Part shown: piece after piece, positions 1-11,900 of the stretch
Layout: every line of letters starts with the position of its first letter
How positions within the stretch are numbered: position 1 is the stretch's first letter
From: Onthophagus taurus
Taxonomy: Eukaryota > Arthropoda > Insecta > Coleoptera > Scarabaeidae
Direction of reading: 5' to 3'
Assembly (NCBI RefSeq): GCF_036711975.1
Contig: NC_091976.1
Coordinates: 28,582,001 to 28,646,000, forward strand
Length of the DNA stretch: 64,000 nt
Made by a program: the position numbers and the translations under genes
Notes under the pieces: generated by a model
Told to the model about the DNA's origin: nothing
Databases searched by the model: none
What the model saw: the letters and a program-made list of their open reading frames with translations, nothing else

Positions 1-2390
1 TGAAGTCCCAGCATTTAAATATCTCACCCAGCTCTTTCCACAACTATCGTATGCTAAACTAAAATGTAACATGTTTTAATGTATGTAAAAAAAAACCTTT
101 ATTAATATCTTCACGCTGTTTTTTTTCTTTTTAGACCACTAAAGCCATCGCGTCCATCCTTATTTATTTTCATCCCCTCGAGTAAGGATGGAAAAGTCAT
201 GAAACAGAGGTTAGACAAAACGTGAAGCATCGTTTAGGGCGCGCATCCCCAAAGGACATGGTTTCGAGTGGATGGGGTGACCCGGGGTAAGACATCGACG
301 GCGTAAACGATGGCCCTCGGGCTACGAAATACCGCTGCAATTGATTTCTAAGTTGTAGCTTTTGTCCTCGAGGAGACAGATGGGTTCTCTTCACCAAAAC
401 AAAAACTTTTTACGAATTAAGACAATGAATTATTATTCATTTCCATTCTTTTTTCATCCAACAAAAAAAAATAAAATAAAATAGAAGTTTTTAATTTAAT
501 TCTTGTAGGTAACACAAAAGGAGATTCGATGAAGTTTCGAAGTCTCCCCCCTTTTCAGACTTTGACAGCTCTAGGCGGACATTAAGCTTTATTGAACGCT
601 GTCTCTAAAAGTATCTCTTTTATTTGTTTAATAAAAGTTTCACGAAGCTTTTCACAACATCGATTATGTTACTATTTTAGTTCTTTTTAAAAATAGAACC
701 CAATTAAGCAATAATCTGTGTTGGATGGAGTATGTAATGGAACCCATTGCGTAATTGCAACGGGAATTATGCGTCAAGCTTTAACAGCGTCCGCGTCAAA
801 TTGGGGGGAATTTATATCGCCATAAATTCGCCTACGGCGGTCAATTAAGCAAATGTATCTGTAGCTAGCGAAAGTTCGCATCGGTCAACGAACACTTTGA
901 ACATTGAACGGGCGGTTCTTCTTCGAAGTTTACAACGGTGAATCACCCACCTTGCAAAACCTTCAAGTTCGAATAAGGAAGAACGAATTTTACGAATTAC
1001 CAAACCCACGCAAAAACCCACAAATAAAGATTCTTTCAAAAAAATTGTATTTTCATAAACAGTATGTGTGAAATTGCACAGCTAAAGTCCCAGCTGCAAA
1101 TATGCGCCTGCTTTAGTATTAATATCGCGTTACACATGCATAGACCAGGGGCACGCGTTCAATACAAACGGAAAAGGGGACCATAGGGGGGACATAAAGG
1201 GGGAAATACCACCAAGCAGATGTCGCGTGCGCGAACTAAACCGAAACGAAAAGTTTTTTAATTAGCGATATTTACGTCCTGGTTTTTCGGACTATTCCAA
1301 ATCCGTTTAGAGCTTTAAGCCCGAATGACGCGAAATCTCATTTCCGTTGAGTTCCGGGAGCTGACGACGCGATCCTCCACTTGGACTTTTACAATTTCTG
1401 GTCACGCAACCGGCTTTTGAATACAACCGAAAACCATTATTTTCAATGGGATCGGGTTTCCCGTTTTGTTCAAACCATTTGTTTAATAGCAAATATGATT
1501 ATTATTTTAGTTTAAAAAGACGCCGTTTGTATAAAACTATATTAACAACTATGTATATTATTTTGCCAACATCTTAGGCGTTTAGATTTAAATTATATAA
1601 AAATAAAATCAAATCAAAAATTGTTACTCACCAAAATATAACTTGAATTAATTTAAGAACTTGAAGCATACCTGAAACAAGAAAAAAGAATTAATTTATT
1701 GTAATTATTAATCTTTCAATACTAATAATTTCAAAAATCAGTCCATCTTTTGTTGGCTAGCTGTTTTAAATAACAATTTTTAAATTAATACAATCCATTG
1801 TCTAATGAGACATTCTCATCGTCTGAAAATGTATGGCGAAACAAGAACGTTTCTATTTTTCAGCGTTAAATTATCTAACTAACCGTCTGTTAACTAACTG
1901 CTAATAAATCGTGACAATTATTTCTTCTTTAACTCATTCATGTCAAAATGTTCTGCATTAAGCTATGTTTATTAATATATTATACACTGTGTTTATTAAT
2001 TATCGTAACCCACGTGACCTGTGTAATATTGGCTGCATATCTCAATATATAGTGGTAGCTTGGATAATTTAGCTTTATATTTTTCGAAACAGTTCTTTTT
2101 AGAACTATCTAACTTTCAACATTAATTTCAATCTATGGGTACACTAAAAATTGTTAAATTGTATTTAAAATATTTTTTTAATTATTAAAATATATTTTAA
2201 ACGAGTTTTAAAGTTAATGAATTATCACCATCGTTTTTAGGAACTTTCGTCGCGTTGCAATACCAATCTGTGATATTGGTTGCATACTTTGTCGGGTACG
2301 ATAATTAATTAACACACTGTATAATGTTTTAAATCGGCTATAAAACAAGTTGACATTCATTAATGCCAAATAAAAGCTTTCAGATGCAAT
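1..2390. other. Unique non-coding DNA with GC-elevated patches
   Basis: No convincing gene is visible. Short ORFs here lack family motifs and splice context. Patches of higher GC and CpG content stand out from the AT-rich background at about 200-400, 720-1030 and 1130-1460. They could be regulatory DNA or untranslated exons of a gene outside the window, but nothing in the sequence decides this. The stretch from 1500 to 2390 is plain AT-rich DNA. Confidence 0.4.
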
Positions 2391-2397
2391 AGCTCAT

Positions 2398-2745
2398 ACT
2401 GCCAATAAGTTGGCAGATTTGCAATAGATAATAGAAACTTCAATACATAATAGGTCATGCTGCCAACAAGTTAACAGATTCTACAATGCAAAAAGGAAGC
2501 TTCAAGATATAATAATAATTCATGCTGCCACCAAGTTGGCAGACTTTTAATGTCAAAAAAAAGCTTTGAGATGCAAAAGCTCATGCTACCAACAAGTTGA
2601 CAGACTCTTAATATTAAATAAAAGCTTTGAGATGCAATAGCTCATGCTGCCAACAAGTTGGCAGACTCTTAATGTCAGATAAAAGCTTTTAGGTGCAATA
2701 GCTCACGCTGTCAACAAGTTAGCAGATTTGCATTAAAGTCTATTT
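2398..2745. repeat. 61-bp minisatellite with near-palindromic core, forward array
   Basis: Six copies spaced about 61 bp apart each carry the core TGCCAACAAGTTGGCA, followed by an AGCTTT-containing linker. The core is an inverted repeat with a two-base centre. Related degenerate units in the opposite orientation lie at about 3013-3128, and a six-copy opposite array lies at 4600-4930. Single copies recur near 5550-5660, 12540-12690 and 30660-30830. Confidence 0.8.
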
Positions 2746-3285
2746 TACTCTCCTATCACTCTTATGATGAATAAAAGACTCTTTAGTCTCTTTGAAGTTG
2801 TCACTTTTCACGTTTTATTTTTCATAAACTTTTTACATCTCCAATTATTGTTATAAACGTTTTATGGTTTCATTTATGTTATTTCCTTAAGAAACATAAT
2901 TTTTATACTCTGATGAAGATCGAAATATTAATATGAAATAAAATAGTTTCTTTATCATCTCACGAATAATTATTTAATATATTATTATCAATTATTATTT
3001 CTTTTATTTATTATATCTTGAAGCTTTTATTCTTCATGGCAAAACTGCCAACTTTTTGGTAACACGAGCTATTGAAAGCATCTGAAAGCTTTTATTTGGC
3101 ATTAACAAAATGTTAACTTATTGGCGGCATAAAGATTTCTTTGATCAACTTTGATCAAATAATTTTTTTGACAATGTCAATTTTGGTTTAATCTATCAAA
3201 AAAAATTTAACTCTCATGAAGCCTCGTTTCAAAAGAGCCTCAAAAAACCTAACCCATAAAATCTACATTTATATCTCCTTTTATA

Positions 3286-4398
3286 ATGGGTTTTCCCAAT
3301 GAGATTAATTTAAATCCGTTAATGGGTGTGACAAATGGAAATTGTACAAATCAAAGCCCATGGTTTTTAGCGCAAATCGTTACGGTTGAATTTTTGGTTC
3401 TATATGGAAACTTAATTCTAACAAAAATTTTTCCATTAATAAAATGGATGGTGGTTTTATTGATTGTGACAAAAGTCTCCTCGAAATTAACGATGGGCGT
3501 GTGTAAAAGCAATGTTTGTCTTATTGGAAAAACCGTGATTGTTGTTGGTGGAAATTCGGGTTTAGGATTTCAAACCGCTTTAACAATAGCCGGAAGAGGA
3601 GCTAAAGTTATCATAGCGGATCGAGTTGACTCTATCGAAACAAGAAAAAGAATTATTCACGAAACGAATAACACAAATATTTTCTATCGACATTTAGATT
3701 TGGCTTCTTTACAATCCATAAGAGATTTTGCTTCGATCATAAACGAAGAAGAAGAACGATTAGACATTTTGATTCATAACGCTGGTGCTGGGGGTGTAAA
3801 CGAGAGATACACCAAAGATGGTTTATTATTACAATTTCAAATCAATCATTTCGGCCCGTTTTTATTAACACATCTATTAACGAAATTATTAAAAAAATCA
3901 GCTCCAAGTAGAATTATATTTTTAAGCTCGGTAACAGCTTTCTTCGAAGATTTAACCTTAGAATCGCTTAATAAAAGCTCAAAAACGAACGGAATTTTTA
4001 ATCGTTTTTACACATACGGAAACACAAAACTTTTATCATTAATCGCATCAAACTGTTTCGCCGAACGATTAAAAGGAACCGGAGTTACATGTAACGCGGT
4101 TCATCCTGGTTTGGTATCGAACATGCTTTATCGCACCATATTGGGCCCGAAAGCTAATAAAGTGCTCCTTTATTTTATGTATTTCATTTTGAAAATATGC
4201 GGTAAAAATATGTACGAAGGTGCGCAAACACAAATTCATTGTGCTTTATCGAAGGAATTGGAGGGGGTTTCTGGAAGATTTTTGGTTGATTGCAAATTAT
4301 TTATACAACCGAAAAAAGCTCGAAATTCTAGGTTTTGTGATGAAATTTGGAGAAGTAGCGAGGCTTTGGTTAAACTTAGGGATGTCGAACGTATATGA
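3286..4398 (+). CDS. Short-chain dehydrogenase, retinol dehydrogenase 11-14-like; intronless copy
   Basis: A single open exon encodes 370 residues of an NAD(P)-dependent SDR of the kind that oxidises or reduces retinoids and lipid aldehydes at the endoplasmic reticulum. A hydrophobic N-terminal anchor covers about residues 30-62. The cofactor loop is GGNSGLG at 88-94 (the usual T before it is V), the adenine-ring motif reads HNAG at 164-167, the catalytic Ser is at 214/215 and YGNTK at 244-248 supplies Tyr and Lys. The family marker KSNVCLIGKT lies at 74-83. Its three paralogues at 21-30 kb have introns after GGxSG and after the later xGK; here both junctions are fused, which points to a retroposed copy. 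The start is the first ATG; an internal Met at residue 55 would give a shorter anchor like those of the paralogues. All catalytic residues remain, so it could be functional. Confidence 0.9.
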   Translation: MGFPNEINLNPLMGVTNGNCTNQSPWFLAQIVTVEFLVLYGNLILTKIFPLIKWMVVLLIVTKVSSKLTMGVCKSNVCLIGKTVIVVGGNSGLGFQTALTIAGRGAKVIIADRVDSIETRKRIIHETNNTNIFYRHLDLASLQSIRDFASIINEEEERLDILIHNAGAGGVNERYTKDGLLLQFQINHFGPFLLTHLLTKLLKKSAPSRIIFLSSVTAFFEDLTLESLNKSSKTNGIFNRFYTYGNTKLLSLIASNCFAERLKGTGVTCNAVHPGLVSNMLYRTILGPKANKVLLYFMYFILKICGKNMYEGAQTQIHCALSKELEGVSGRFLVDCKLFIQPKKARNSRFCDEIWRSSEALVKLRDVERI

Positions 4399-4579
4399 GA
4401 GTAACAATTTTAAGTGTTAAATTTGAAAATATAAATTTTTAATGTAATAAGAAATTTATGTTTTATTTAATTATATAATTTTAATAAGAGGAATAAGAGA
4501 GCAGCTTGAATACTTGCAGCATCATCATAAGAGTGATAGGAGATTAAAATAGACTAGACCTAGAACTAAAAACTAGAAT

Positions 4580-4975
4580 CTTGAAGCTTCTATTCTTTAA
4601 TGCAAATCTGCCAACTTGTTGGCAGCGCGAGCTATTGCATCTCAAAGCTTTTATTTCACATTAAAAGTCTGCCAACTTGTTGGCAGCATGAGCTATTATA
4701 TCTTGAAGCCTTCTATTCTCTATTGCAAATCTGCCAACTTGTTGGCAGTATGAGCTATTATATCTTGAAGCTTCTATTCTCTATTGCAAAACTGCCAACT
4801 TATTAGCAGCACGAGTTATTGCATCTCAAAACTTTTATTTGACATTAACAGGCTGCCAACTTGTTGGCAGCATGAGTTACTGCATTTGGAAGCTTTTATT
4901 TGAGGATAAAAGTTTGCCAACTTGTTAGCAGCATGAGTTATTGCATCTGGACGCTTTTATTTATTTGTTTTATTT
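4580..4975. repeat. 61-bp minisatellite, reverse array
   Basis: Six units with core TGCCAACTTGTTGGCA at about 61-bp spacing (near 4609, 4671, 4731, 4792, 4853, 4915). This is the same family as the array at 2398-2745 but inverted, so the SDR retrocopy lies between opposed arrays. ORFs read through here are repeat artefacts. Confidence 0.8.
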
Positions 4976-5059
4976 ATTTTATTTAATACATATAGTTGAG
5001 CACAAAAATGGGACGAACCCAAGGCATCGTGTCTCAAAATTCTCAAAATCTCAAATTCT

Positions 5060-5545
5060 CAAAATCATTCGGGTTTAGCCGTCTTGAGAGACTTGCGGCT
5101 AAACCCGAATGTTTCTAGTTCTCGGTCTAGTGTTAGTTCTAGTGACAGTGCAAGTGTAAAACTAGAACTAACACTATACCTAGAACTAGAATCATTCGGG
5201 TTTAGCCGTCTTTAGAGACGTACGGCTAAACCCAAATGATTCTAGTTCTAGGTTTAATGTTAGTTCCAGTGGCAGTGTAAGTGTAAAACTAGAACTAACA
5301 CTATACCTAGAACTAGAATCATTCGGGTTTAGCCGTCTTTAGAGACGTGCGGCTAAACTCAAATGATTCTAGTTCTAGGTATAGTGCTAATTCTATATAG
5401 TAACTGTGCTGGTGTAAAACTAGAGCCAACACTAGACCTAGAAATAGAATCATTTGGGTTTAGCCGTCTTAAGAGAGGTACGTCGTGTTAGTTCTAGTTT
5501 TACACTTGTACTGTCATTAGAACTAACATTAGACCAACAAATTGG
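5060..5545. repeat. 128-bp palindromic tandem repeat
   Basis: About four units start with ATTCGGGTTTAGCCGTC near 5067, 5193, 5321 and 5452. Each has a central hairpin (GGTTTAGCCGTC ... GACGTACGGCTAAACC) extended by inverted arms rich in CTAGTTCTAGG and AGTGTTAGTTCTAGT, so nearly the whole unit is one long palindrome. Half-units of the same family occur near 12445-12545, 30840-30900, 32910-32965, 45770-45840 and 53870-53945. The family is not recognised by name; it behaves like a MITE that has amplified locally. Confidence 0.75.
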
Positions 5546-5752
5546 CAGATTTACAATTCAAGATGAAAGTATCAAAATGCAAAATAGCTCACAGTGCCAA
5601 AACATGGCAGATTTACAATAGAGAATAGAAGCTTCAAGATGCTACAAATAACAACAAGTTGGTATTGAATAATGCAATAAATTTATATAAAATTTTTAAT
5701 TTATTTATAGGAACATTTTAAAAGTAAATAATAAATAAATTGAGAATACGAA

Positions 5753-6306
5753 TTAAAATCTATGAGTTAAACCGACAAAAGCTCCATAATTAGGTCTTCC
5801 AGTTCCAAAGGGTCCCCCAAAATGTCTGTTGTAATTACCTCCAACGTAAGCTTGCGTATTTGGTTTATTCACAAAGTTATAACGACCAGATGCACCAACG
5901 TCAGTTCCAAATCCTCGAAGATGATTAGCTGAAGCACTGAAAGTACTCGCACTTGGTTTGTGGGTGTAATCTAAACCGCCTCCGATTCCTACGGGTTGGT
6001 GTCTTCCTCCAGAGATAGCCCCAGTTCCCATAAGATTATGATTGTTATTATTAAGTAATGTACCAGTGTGGGTAATAGTACCTCTTTTACTAGCACTATC
6101 GTAAATTCCTGAAGTTTGCCTAAAAAAATAAAATTAATTTAATTAAATTAATTAAAAATAAAAATTATTTAATACCTTTTTGTTCTTGTCGCTTCAACTC
6201 CAGAATCTAAAGGAACCAAAAGATATTCTTGTTCACCATCAGAAACGATTTCATAAGCGAAAACGCTTGATGCGACGAAAACGAAGAAAAAGATGAATCC
6301 CTTCAT
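5753..6306 (-). CDS. Attacin-family antimicrobial peptide precursor (copy 1)
   Basis: Two exons, 6176-6306 and 5753-6119, join across a 56-bp intron (phase 2, AG/G makes Arg) to give 165 residues. Residues 1-17 form a signal peptide (MKGFIFFFVFVASS...A). A short acidic propeptide follows and ends in the furin site RTKR at 41-44. The mature part is about 121 residues, Gly/Asn/His-rich, with the attacin C-domain signatures GFGTDVG, GRYNFVNKPNTQA and RPNYGAFVGL. Attacins are secreted by fat body and haemocytes and act on Gram-negative outer membranes. The gene is far shorter than lepidopteran attacins, which have two G domains. The last 75 residues are identical to copy 2 at 12766-13316. The start is the ATG that opens the signal peptide. 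Confidence 0.93.
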
Positions 6307-6379
6307 GTTGAATTTTTTTTTGTGGTGTTGAGTCTTCGAATGGTTGAGACGGTTTGAGGATCTGCTGAGTTCTTGATCC

Positions 6380-6508
6380 TTTTATACGGTTAAACTGACC
6401 GGTTGTTAGGAAACGGGGAAGGCCTGAGCGCGATTAAACTTTTTTTCTTTAACTTTATTTGGTTTACCCGAGGATAACGATGAATGGACCCGAGAAATCC
6501 CCTTATCT
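6380..6508 (-). promoter_or_regulatory. Attacin copy 1 promoter: TATA box and kB+GATA module
   Basis: On the minus strand a TATAAAA box occupies 6380-6386, about 75 bp before the ATG. The composite GATAAGGGGATTTCTC lies at 6493-6508, pairing a GATA site with a Relish/Dif-type kB site. Such pairs are typical of insect immune promoters. Binding is inferred, not shown. Confidence 0.7.
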
Positions 6509-6509
6509 T

Positions 6510-7290
6510 TGCTTTTTATTTATTGTTGAGGTCGAAACACGCTGTTTTAGTTTCGTTATCACTTTGCGGGTTATTAAAAGATTATGTTTATTAATAATCT
6601 TAGTTTGCTAATTAAGGAAATTAGAAATAATTTAGTAAGCTAATAATTATTTCTATCAATAAAACAATTTTTAAGATTGTAATTGATGTCTTAATACGTT
6701 TGTTGTTAATTACATAACAAAAGTAAAAATTTGTAGTCAATGTGTTAAGAAAATTTCAATTATACGAAATTCCTTCGATCTATTAGTTTTAAATACAACC
6801 TATTATTATTATTAATTTTATACCTCATTAAGTCTTTACAAGTCATAAGCAGTTAATGTGTTAGAATAAAATTGAAAATTCTAGATCCTTTCTTCACTAA
6901 CAGATGTTGAATTTCGGAAATTTTAACACTTAACGTGTTAAGGAATAAATATCAATGAAGATTTTTACAATTTCATTTCAATTTTTACATTTTTGGTCAA
7001 AAGCAAACACAATCATGCATCTTTCCTTCAAGTTAAACCGAGGTTGCTTGCGGCCGAGGCGATATAATTGATATAATATTATACTGCCTCGGCCGCGAGC
7101 GACCTCGGCATAATCAAGCACAATCATGCATTTTTCTAATAAAGTTAAGCCGAGTTTTAGTGAACAGTGCGGCAAAACAACTCAAGAACAAAGTATCATC
7201 TCCAAGGTAAACGACTCTATCCTCAAAATAAGCTAACTGTATAGCAACACAACTACAGAGTAACCCATCATCAAAGCCAGTCAACCCCAA
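6510..7290. other. Intergenic DNA with a 113-bp duplication and GC-rich hairpin
   Basis: AT-rich non-coding DNA lies up to about 7000. Two direct copies of CACAATCATGCAT...AAGTTAA.CCGAG follow at about 7010-7045 and 7121-7157. Between them, arms 7040-7060 and 7086-7106 are 21-bp inverted repeats rich in GC (19 of 21 identical, and the two mismatches would be G:U in RNA) around an AT-rich 25-bp loop. No gene is visible. Confidence 0.6.
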
Positions 7291-8155
7291 AACAAAAACT
7301 ACGAATTCTTCCAATTTTCATATTTTCGAATTTTTCTCGACATTGATGCATCTGAGAGCAAAAGTGTTCGGAAGCAATGTGTAAAGGGTAAAATTTGCTA
7401 CAATTTTTGTTCTAAAAGTTCTTTTGTATCATGCTCGGAATACAGTTTTTTTTCCATTAACCAATTGTCAAACTACGAATTCTTCTAATGTTCATTTTTC
7501 TCAACATTGATGCATCTGAGAGCAAAAGTGTTAGAAAGCAATGTGTAAAGGATAAAATTTGCTACAACTTTTGTTATAAAAGTTTTTTTGTATCATGCTC
7601 GGAATACAGTTTTTTTTTCCATTAACCAATTGTGAAACTACAAATTCTTCTAATTTTCATATTTTCGAAATTTTCTCGGCATTGATGCATCTGAGAGCAA
7701 AAGTGTTAGAAAGCAATGTGTAAAGGATAAAATTTGCTACAACTTTTGTTCTAAAAGTTTTTTTGTATCATACTCGAAATACAGTTTTTTTTCCATTAAC
7801 CAATTGTGAAACTACAAATTCTTCTAATTTTCATATTTTCGAAATTTTCTCGGCATTGATGCATCTGAGAGCAAAAGTGTTAGAAAGCAATGTGTAAAGG
7901 ATAAAATTTGCTACAACTTTTGTTCTAAAAGTTTTTTTGTATCATACTCGAAATACAGTTTTTTTTCCATTAACCAATTGTGAAACTACAAATTCTTCTA
8001 ATTTTCATATTTTCGAATATTTCTCTACATTGATGCATTTGAGAGCAAAAGTGTTAGAAAGCAGTGTGTAAAGGGTAAAATTTGCTACAACTTTTGTTTT
8101 TAAAGTTTTTCTGTACCATGCCCGGAATATCGTTTTTTCTTCCATTAGCAATTCC
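7290..8155. repeat. Satellite A, 174-bp unit, about 5 copies
   Basis: The marker CATTGATGCATCTGAGAGCA recurs at 7341, 7505, 7680, 7854 and 8028, giving spacings of 164, 175, 174 and 174. The middle two copies are nearly identical. Degenerate C/A-rich short repeats (CCAAAGCAA-like, about 30-40 bp) flank it at about 7170-7310 and 8160-8450. Confidence 0.9.
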
Positions 8156-8980
8156 AAAACAAGGCTACTTAAGCCAAAAGTAAACCAAATCGTGAAGAAA
8201 CAGCTCCAAAGTAATTCACCATCAAAACAAAGCTATAAACCATAAAGACAACAACCATAAAGAGAAAGCAGCTCATTGCCAAAATAAGTCAAACCCAGCT
8301 CAAAGTATCTCTCATGAAATAACCCATCCTAATCCCAAAGCGAGCCAATCATAAAGTAATTCGATTCCAAAGCAAGCAAATCACAAAGTAGTATAACTAT
8401 CCAACCCCAAAGCAACTAAGTCACATAGTAACTCAAGTAGCAATATGATTACAAAATTATCATCTTCTAAGTTTTTGATCCCATTTATTTTGCTATTTTT
8501 CGTAGATATGACTTTTATTCTACCTTCTCTTTTCTATATTGATTCTTGCTTTCCAGTTTAGACCTAAGTCTTGTTCCAACTGATTTAATGCCACTGGAAC
8601 TAACGGCGTCATTAAATCAATCGGGACTACAACAGCTACTATAAATATAGAATCCAATGCGTGGTTGCCTCGGAGCTATAGAACAACATGGTGTGTGAAG
8701 CTTTTCAGTATTTGACATTAATTATGACAAACATAACTTTAATCACCTTAAAAGCTGTCAAATTTTGTCACAGAACTTCTTACCTTAGCAGTTCTCATGT
8801 GAACAATACTATCAAGAAGTTGCAACATATTTCCGGTAACTAACTCAAAGTGATAAAGTTAATAAAGTTGAGTTAAAACTTGTTCACTCTAGAATATAAA
8901 AATTTGGTGTAATCTAGCCTCAAATATTTAAATATAACCTTAAAATGTTTGTTCTGAATTCAATACTGTCGCAGAGAAAA
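8156..8980. other. Degenerate C/A-rich short repeats and AT-rich intergenic DNA
   Basis: To about 8450 the sequence is a decayed minisatellite of CCAAAGCAAGTCAATCACAA-type units. A small imperfect hairpin, TGATTTAATG ... CATTAAATCA, lies at about 8580-8622. I see no gene. Confidence 0.5.
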
Positions 8981-11900
8981 AATTTAACCTCACTTTCAAA
9001 AACTGTCAAAATTAATTGATATAATCTAACCTCCATTACTTTTTATAACGTCAAAAATATATTCTACATTAACTCAAAAATTCGTATTATTAGACATTTT
9101 AACACAATATTTATTATTACCAACCTAAATGATCTAAATTACAAAATATCTAATTTTGACGATTTCGGTAACAAAATCGGTTATAATTCAAAAAATATGA
9201 ACGATTAAAAAAATTTTTTAATACAGAAAACGTTTTAGTTTAGTCAAAAAACTTATATCTTCAATAATTTTCATTTATTATCCGGTATTACCAACCGAAG
9301 AGGTAAAAAAAGACAAAATATCCAATTTTGACATTTTGGATATTAAAATCGATTATAACTCAAAAATTAAAAACGATTGAAGATAATTTTTTAGTTAAAA
9401 AATATTCTAAATTAGCTCAAAAATTCGTACTATTAGATATTTTAACCCAACATTTATTATTACCAACCTAAATGATCTAAATTACAAAATATCTAATTTT
9501 GACGATTTCGGTAACAAAATCGGTTATAATTCAAAAAATATGAACGATTAAAAAAATTTTTTAATACAGAAAACGTTTTAGTTTAGTTAAAAAACTTATA
9601 TCTTCAATAATTTTCATTTGTTATCCGGTATTACCAACCTAAGAGGTAAAAAAAGACAAAATATCCAATTTTGACAGTTTGGATATTAAAATCGATTATA
9701 ACTCAAAAATTAAAAACGATTGAAGATAATTTTTTAGTTAAAAAACATTCTAAATTAGCTCACAAATTCGTACTATTAGATATTTTAACCCAACATTTAT
9801 TATTACTAATTCAAATGATCTAAATTACAAAATATCTAATTTTGACGATTTCGGTAACAAAATCGGTTATAATTCAAAAAATATCAACGATTAAAAAAAT
9901 TTTTTAATACAGAAAACGTTTTAGTTTAGTTAAAAAACTTATATCTTCAATAATTTTCATTTATTATCCGGTATTACCAACCTAAGAGGTAAAAAAAGAC
10001 AAAATATCCAATTTTGACATTTTGGATATTAAAATCGATTATAACTCAAAAATTAAAAACGATTGAAGATAATTTTTTAGTTAAAAAATATTCTAAATTA
10101 GCTCACAAATTCGTACTATTAGATATTTTAACCCAACATTTATTATTACCAACCCAAATGATCTAAATTATAAAATATCTAATTTTGACGATTTCGGTAA
10201 CAAAATCGGTTATAATTCAAAAAATATCAACGATTAAAAAAATTTTTTAATACAGAAAACGTTTTAGTTTAGTTAAAAAACTTATATCTTCAATAATTTT
10301 CATTTATTATCCGGTATCACCAACCTAAGAGGTAAAAAAAGACAAAATATCCAATTTTGACATTTTGGATATTAAAATCGATTATAACTCAAAAATTAAA
10401 AACGATTGAAGATAATTTTTTAGTTAAAAAATATTCTAAATTAGCTCACAAATTCGTACTATTAGATATTTTAACCCAACATTTATTATTACCAACCCAA
10501 ATGATCTAAATTATAAAATATCTAATTTTGACGATTTCGGTAACAAAATCGGTTATAATTCAAAAAATATCAACGATTAAAAAAATTTTTTAATACAGAA
10601 AACGTTTTAGTTTAGTTAAAAAACTTATATCTTCAATAATTTTCATTTATTATCCGGTATCACCAACCTAAGAGGTAAAAAAAGACAAAATATCCAATTT
10701 TGACATTTTGGATATTAAAATCGATTATAACTCAAAAATTAAAAACGATTGAAGATAATTTTTTAGTTAAAAAATATTCTAAATTAGCTCACAAATTCGT
10801 ACTATTAGATATTTTAACCCAACATTTATTATTACCAACCCAAATGATCTAAATTATAAAATATCTAATTTTGACGATTTCGGTAACAAAATCGGTTATA
10901 ATTCAAAAAATATCAACGATTAAAAAAATTTTTTAATACAGAAAACGTTTTAGTTTAGTTAAAAAACTTATATCTTCAATAATTTTCATTTATTATCCGG
11001 TATCACCAACCTAAGAGGTAAAAAAAGACAAAATATCCAATTTTGACATTTTGGATATTAAAATCGATTATAACTCAAAAATTAAAAACGATTGAAGATA
11101 ATTTTTTAGTTAAAAAATATTCTAAATTAGCTCAAAAATTCGTACTATTAGATATTTTAACCCAACATTTATTATTACTAATTCAAATGATCTAAATTAC
11201 AAAATATCTAAATTTGACGATTTCGGTAACAAAATCGGTTATAATTCAAAAAATATCAACGATTAAAAAATTTTTTAATACAGAAAACGTTTTAGTTTAG
11301 TCAAAAAACTTATATCTTCAATAATTTTCATTTATTATTCAGTATCACTAACCTAAGAGGTAAAAAAAGACAAAATATCTAATTTTGTCATTTTGGATAT
11401 TAAAATCGATTATAACTCAAAAATCAAAACCGATTGAACAAAATTTTTCAGATAAAGAATATTCCAAATTAGCTCAAAAATTCATACTATTAGATATTTT
11501 AACCCAACATTTATTATTACCAACCCAAATGATCCAAATTACAAAATATCTAATTTTGACATTTTGGATATTAAAATCGATTATAACTCAAAAATCAAAA
11601 ACGATTGAAGAAAATTTTTCAAATAAAAAATATTCTAAATTAACTCAAAAATTCGTACTATTAGATATTTTAACCCAACATTTATTATTACCAAACCAAA
11701 TGATCTAAATTACAAAATATCTAATTTTGACGATTTCGGTAACAAAATCGATTATAATTCAAAAAATATCAACGATTAAAAAAAATTTTTAATACAGAAA
11801 ACATTTTAGTTTAGTCAAAAAACTTATATCTTTAATAATTTTCACTTATCATTTAGTATTACCAACCTAAGAGATAATAAAGGACAAAATACCCAATTGT

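Noticed and set aside
1632..1672. 40-bp mini-exon on the minus strand with strong acceptor and donor, as the next exon of the unidentified gene
   Set aside because: Joined in phase to the exon ending at 30019 it gives a stop codon after a few residues; splice-like ends alone are weak evidence.
5060..5545. Regularly spaced palindromes suggesting a CRISPR-like array
   Set aside because: The spacers are themselves palindromic arms of the same unit and the genome is clearly insect; this is a tandem MITE-like repeat.
11385..11708. 107-codon open frame as a gene
   Set aside because: It lies wholly inside satellite B and its protein is internally duplicated with the repeat unit.
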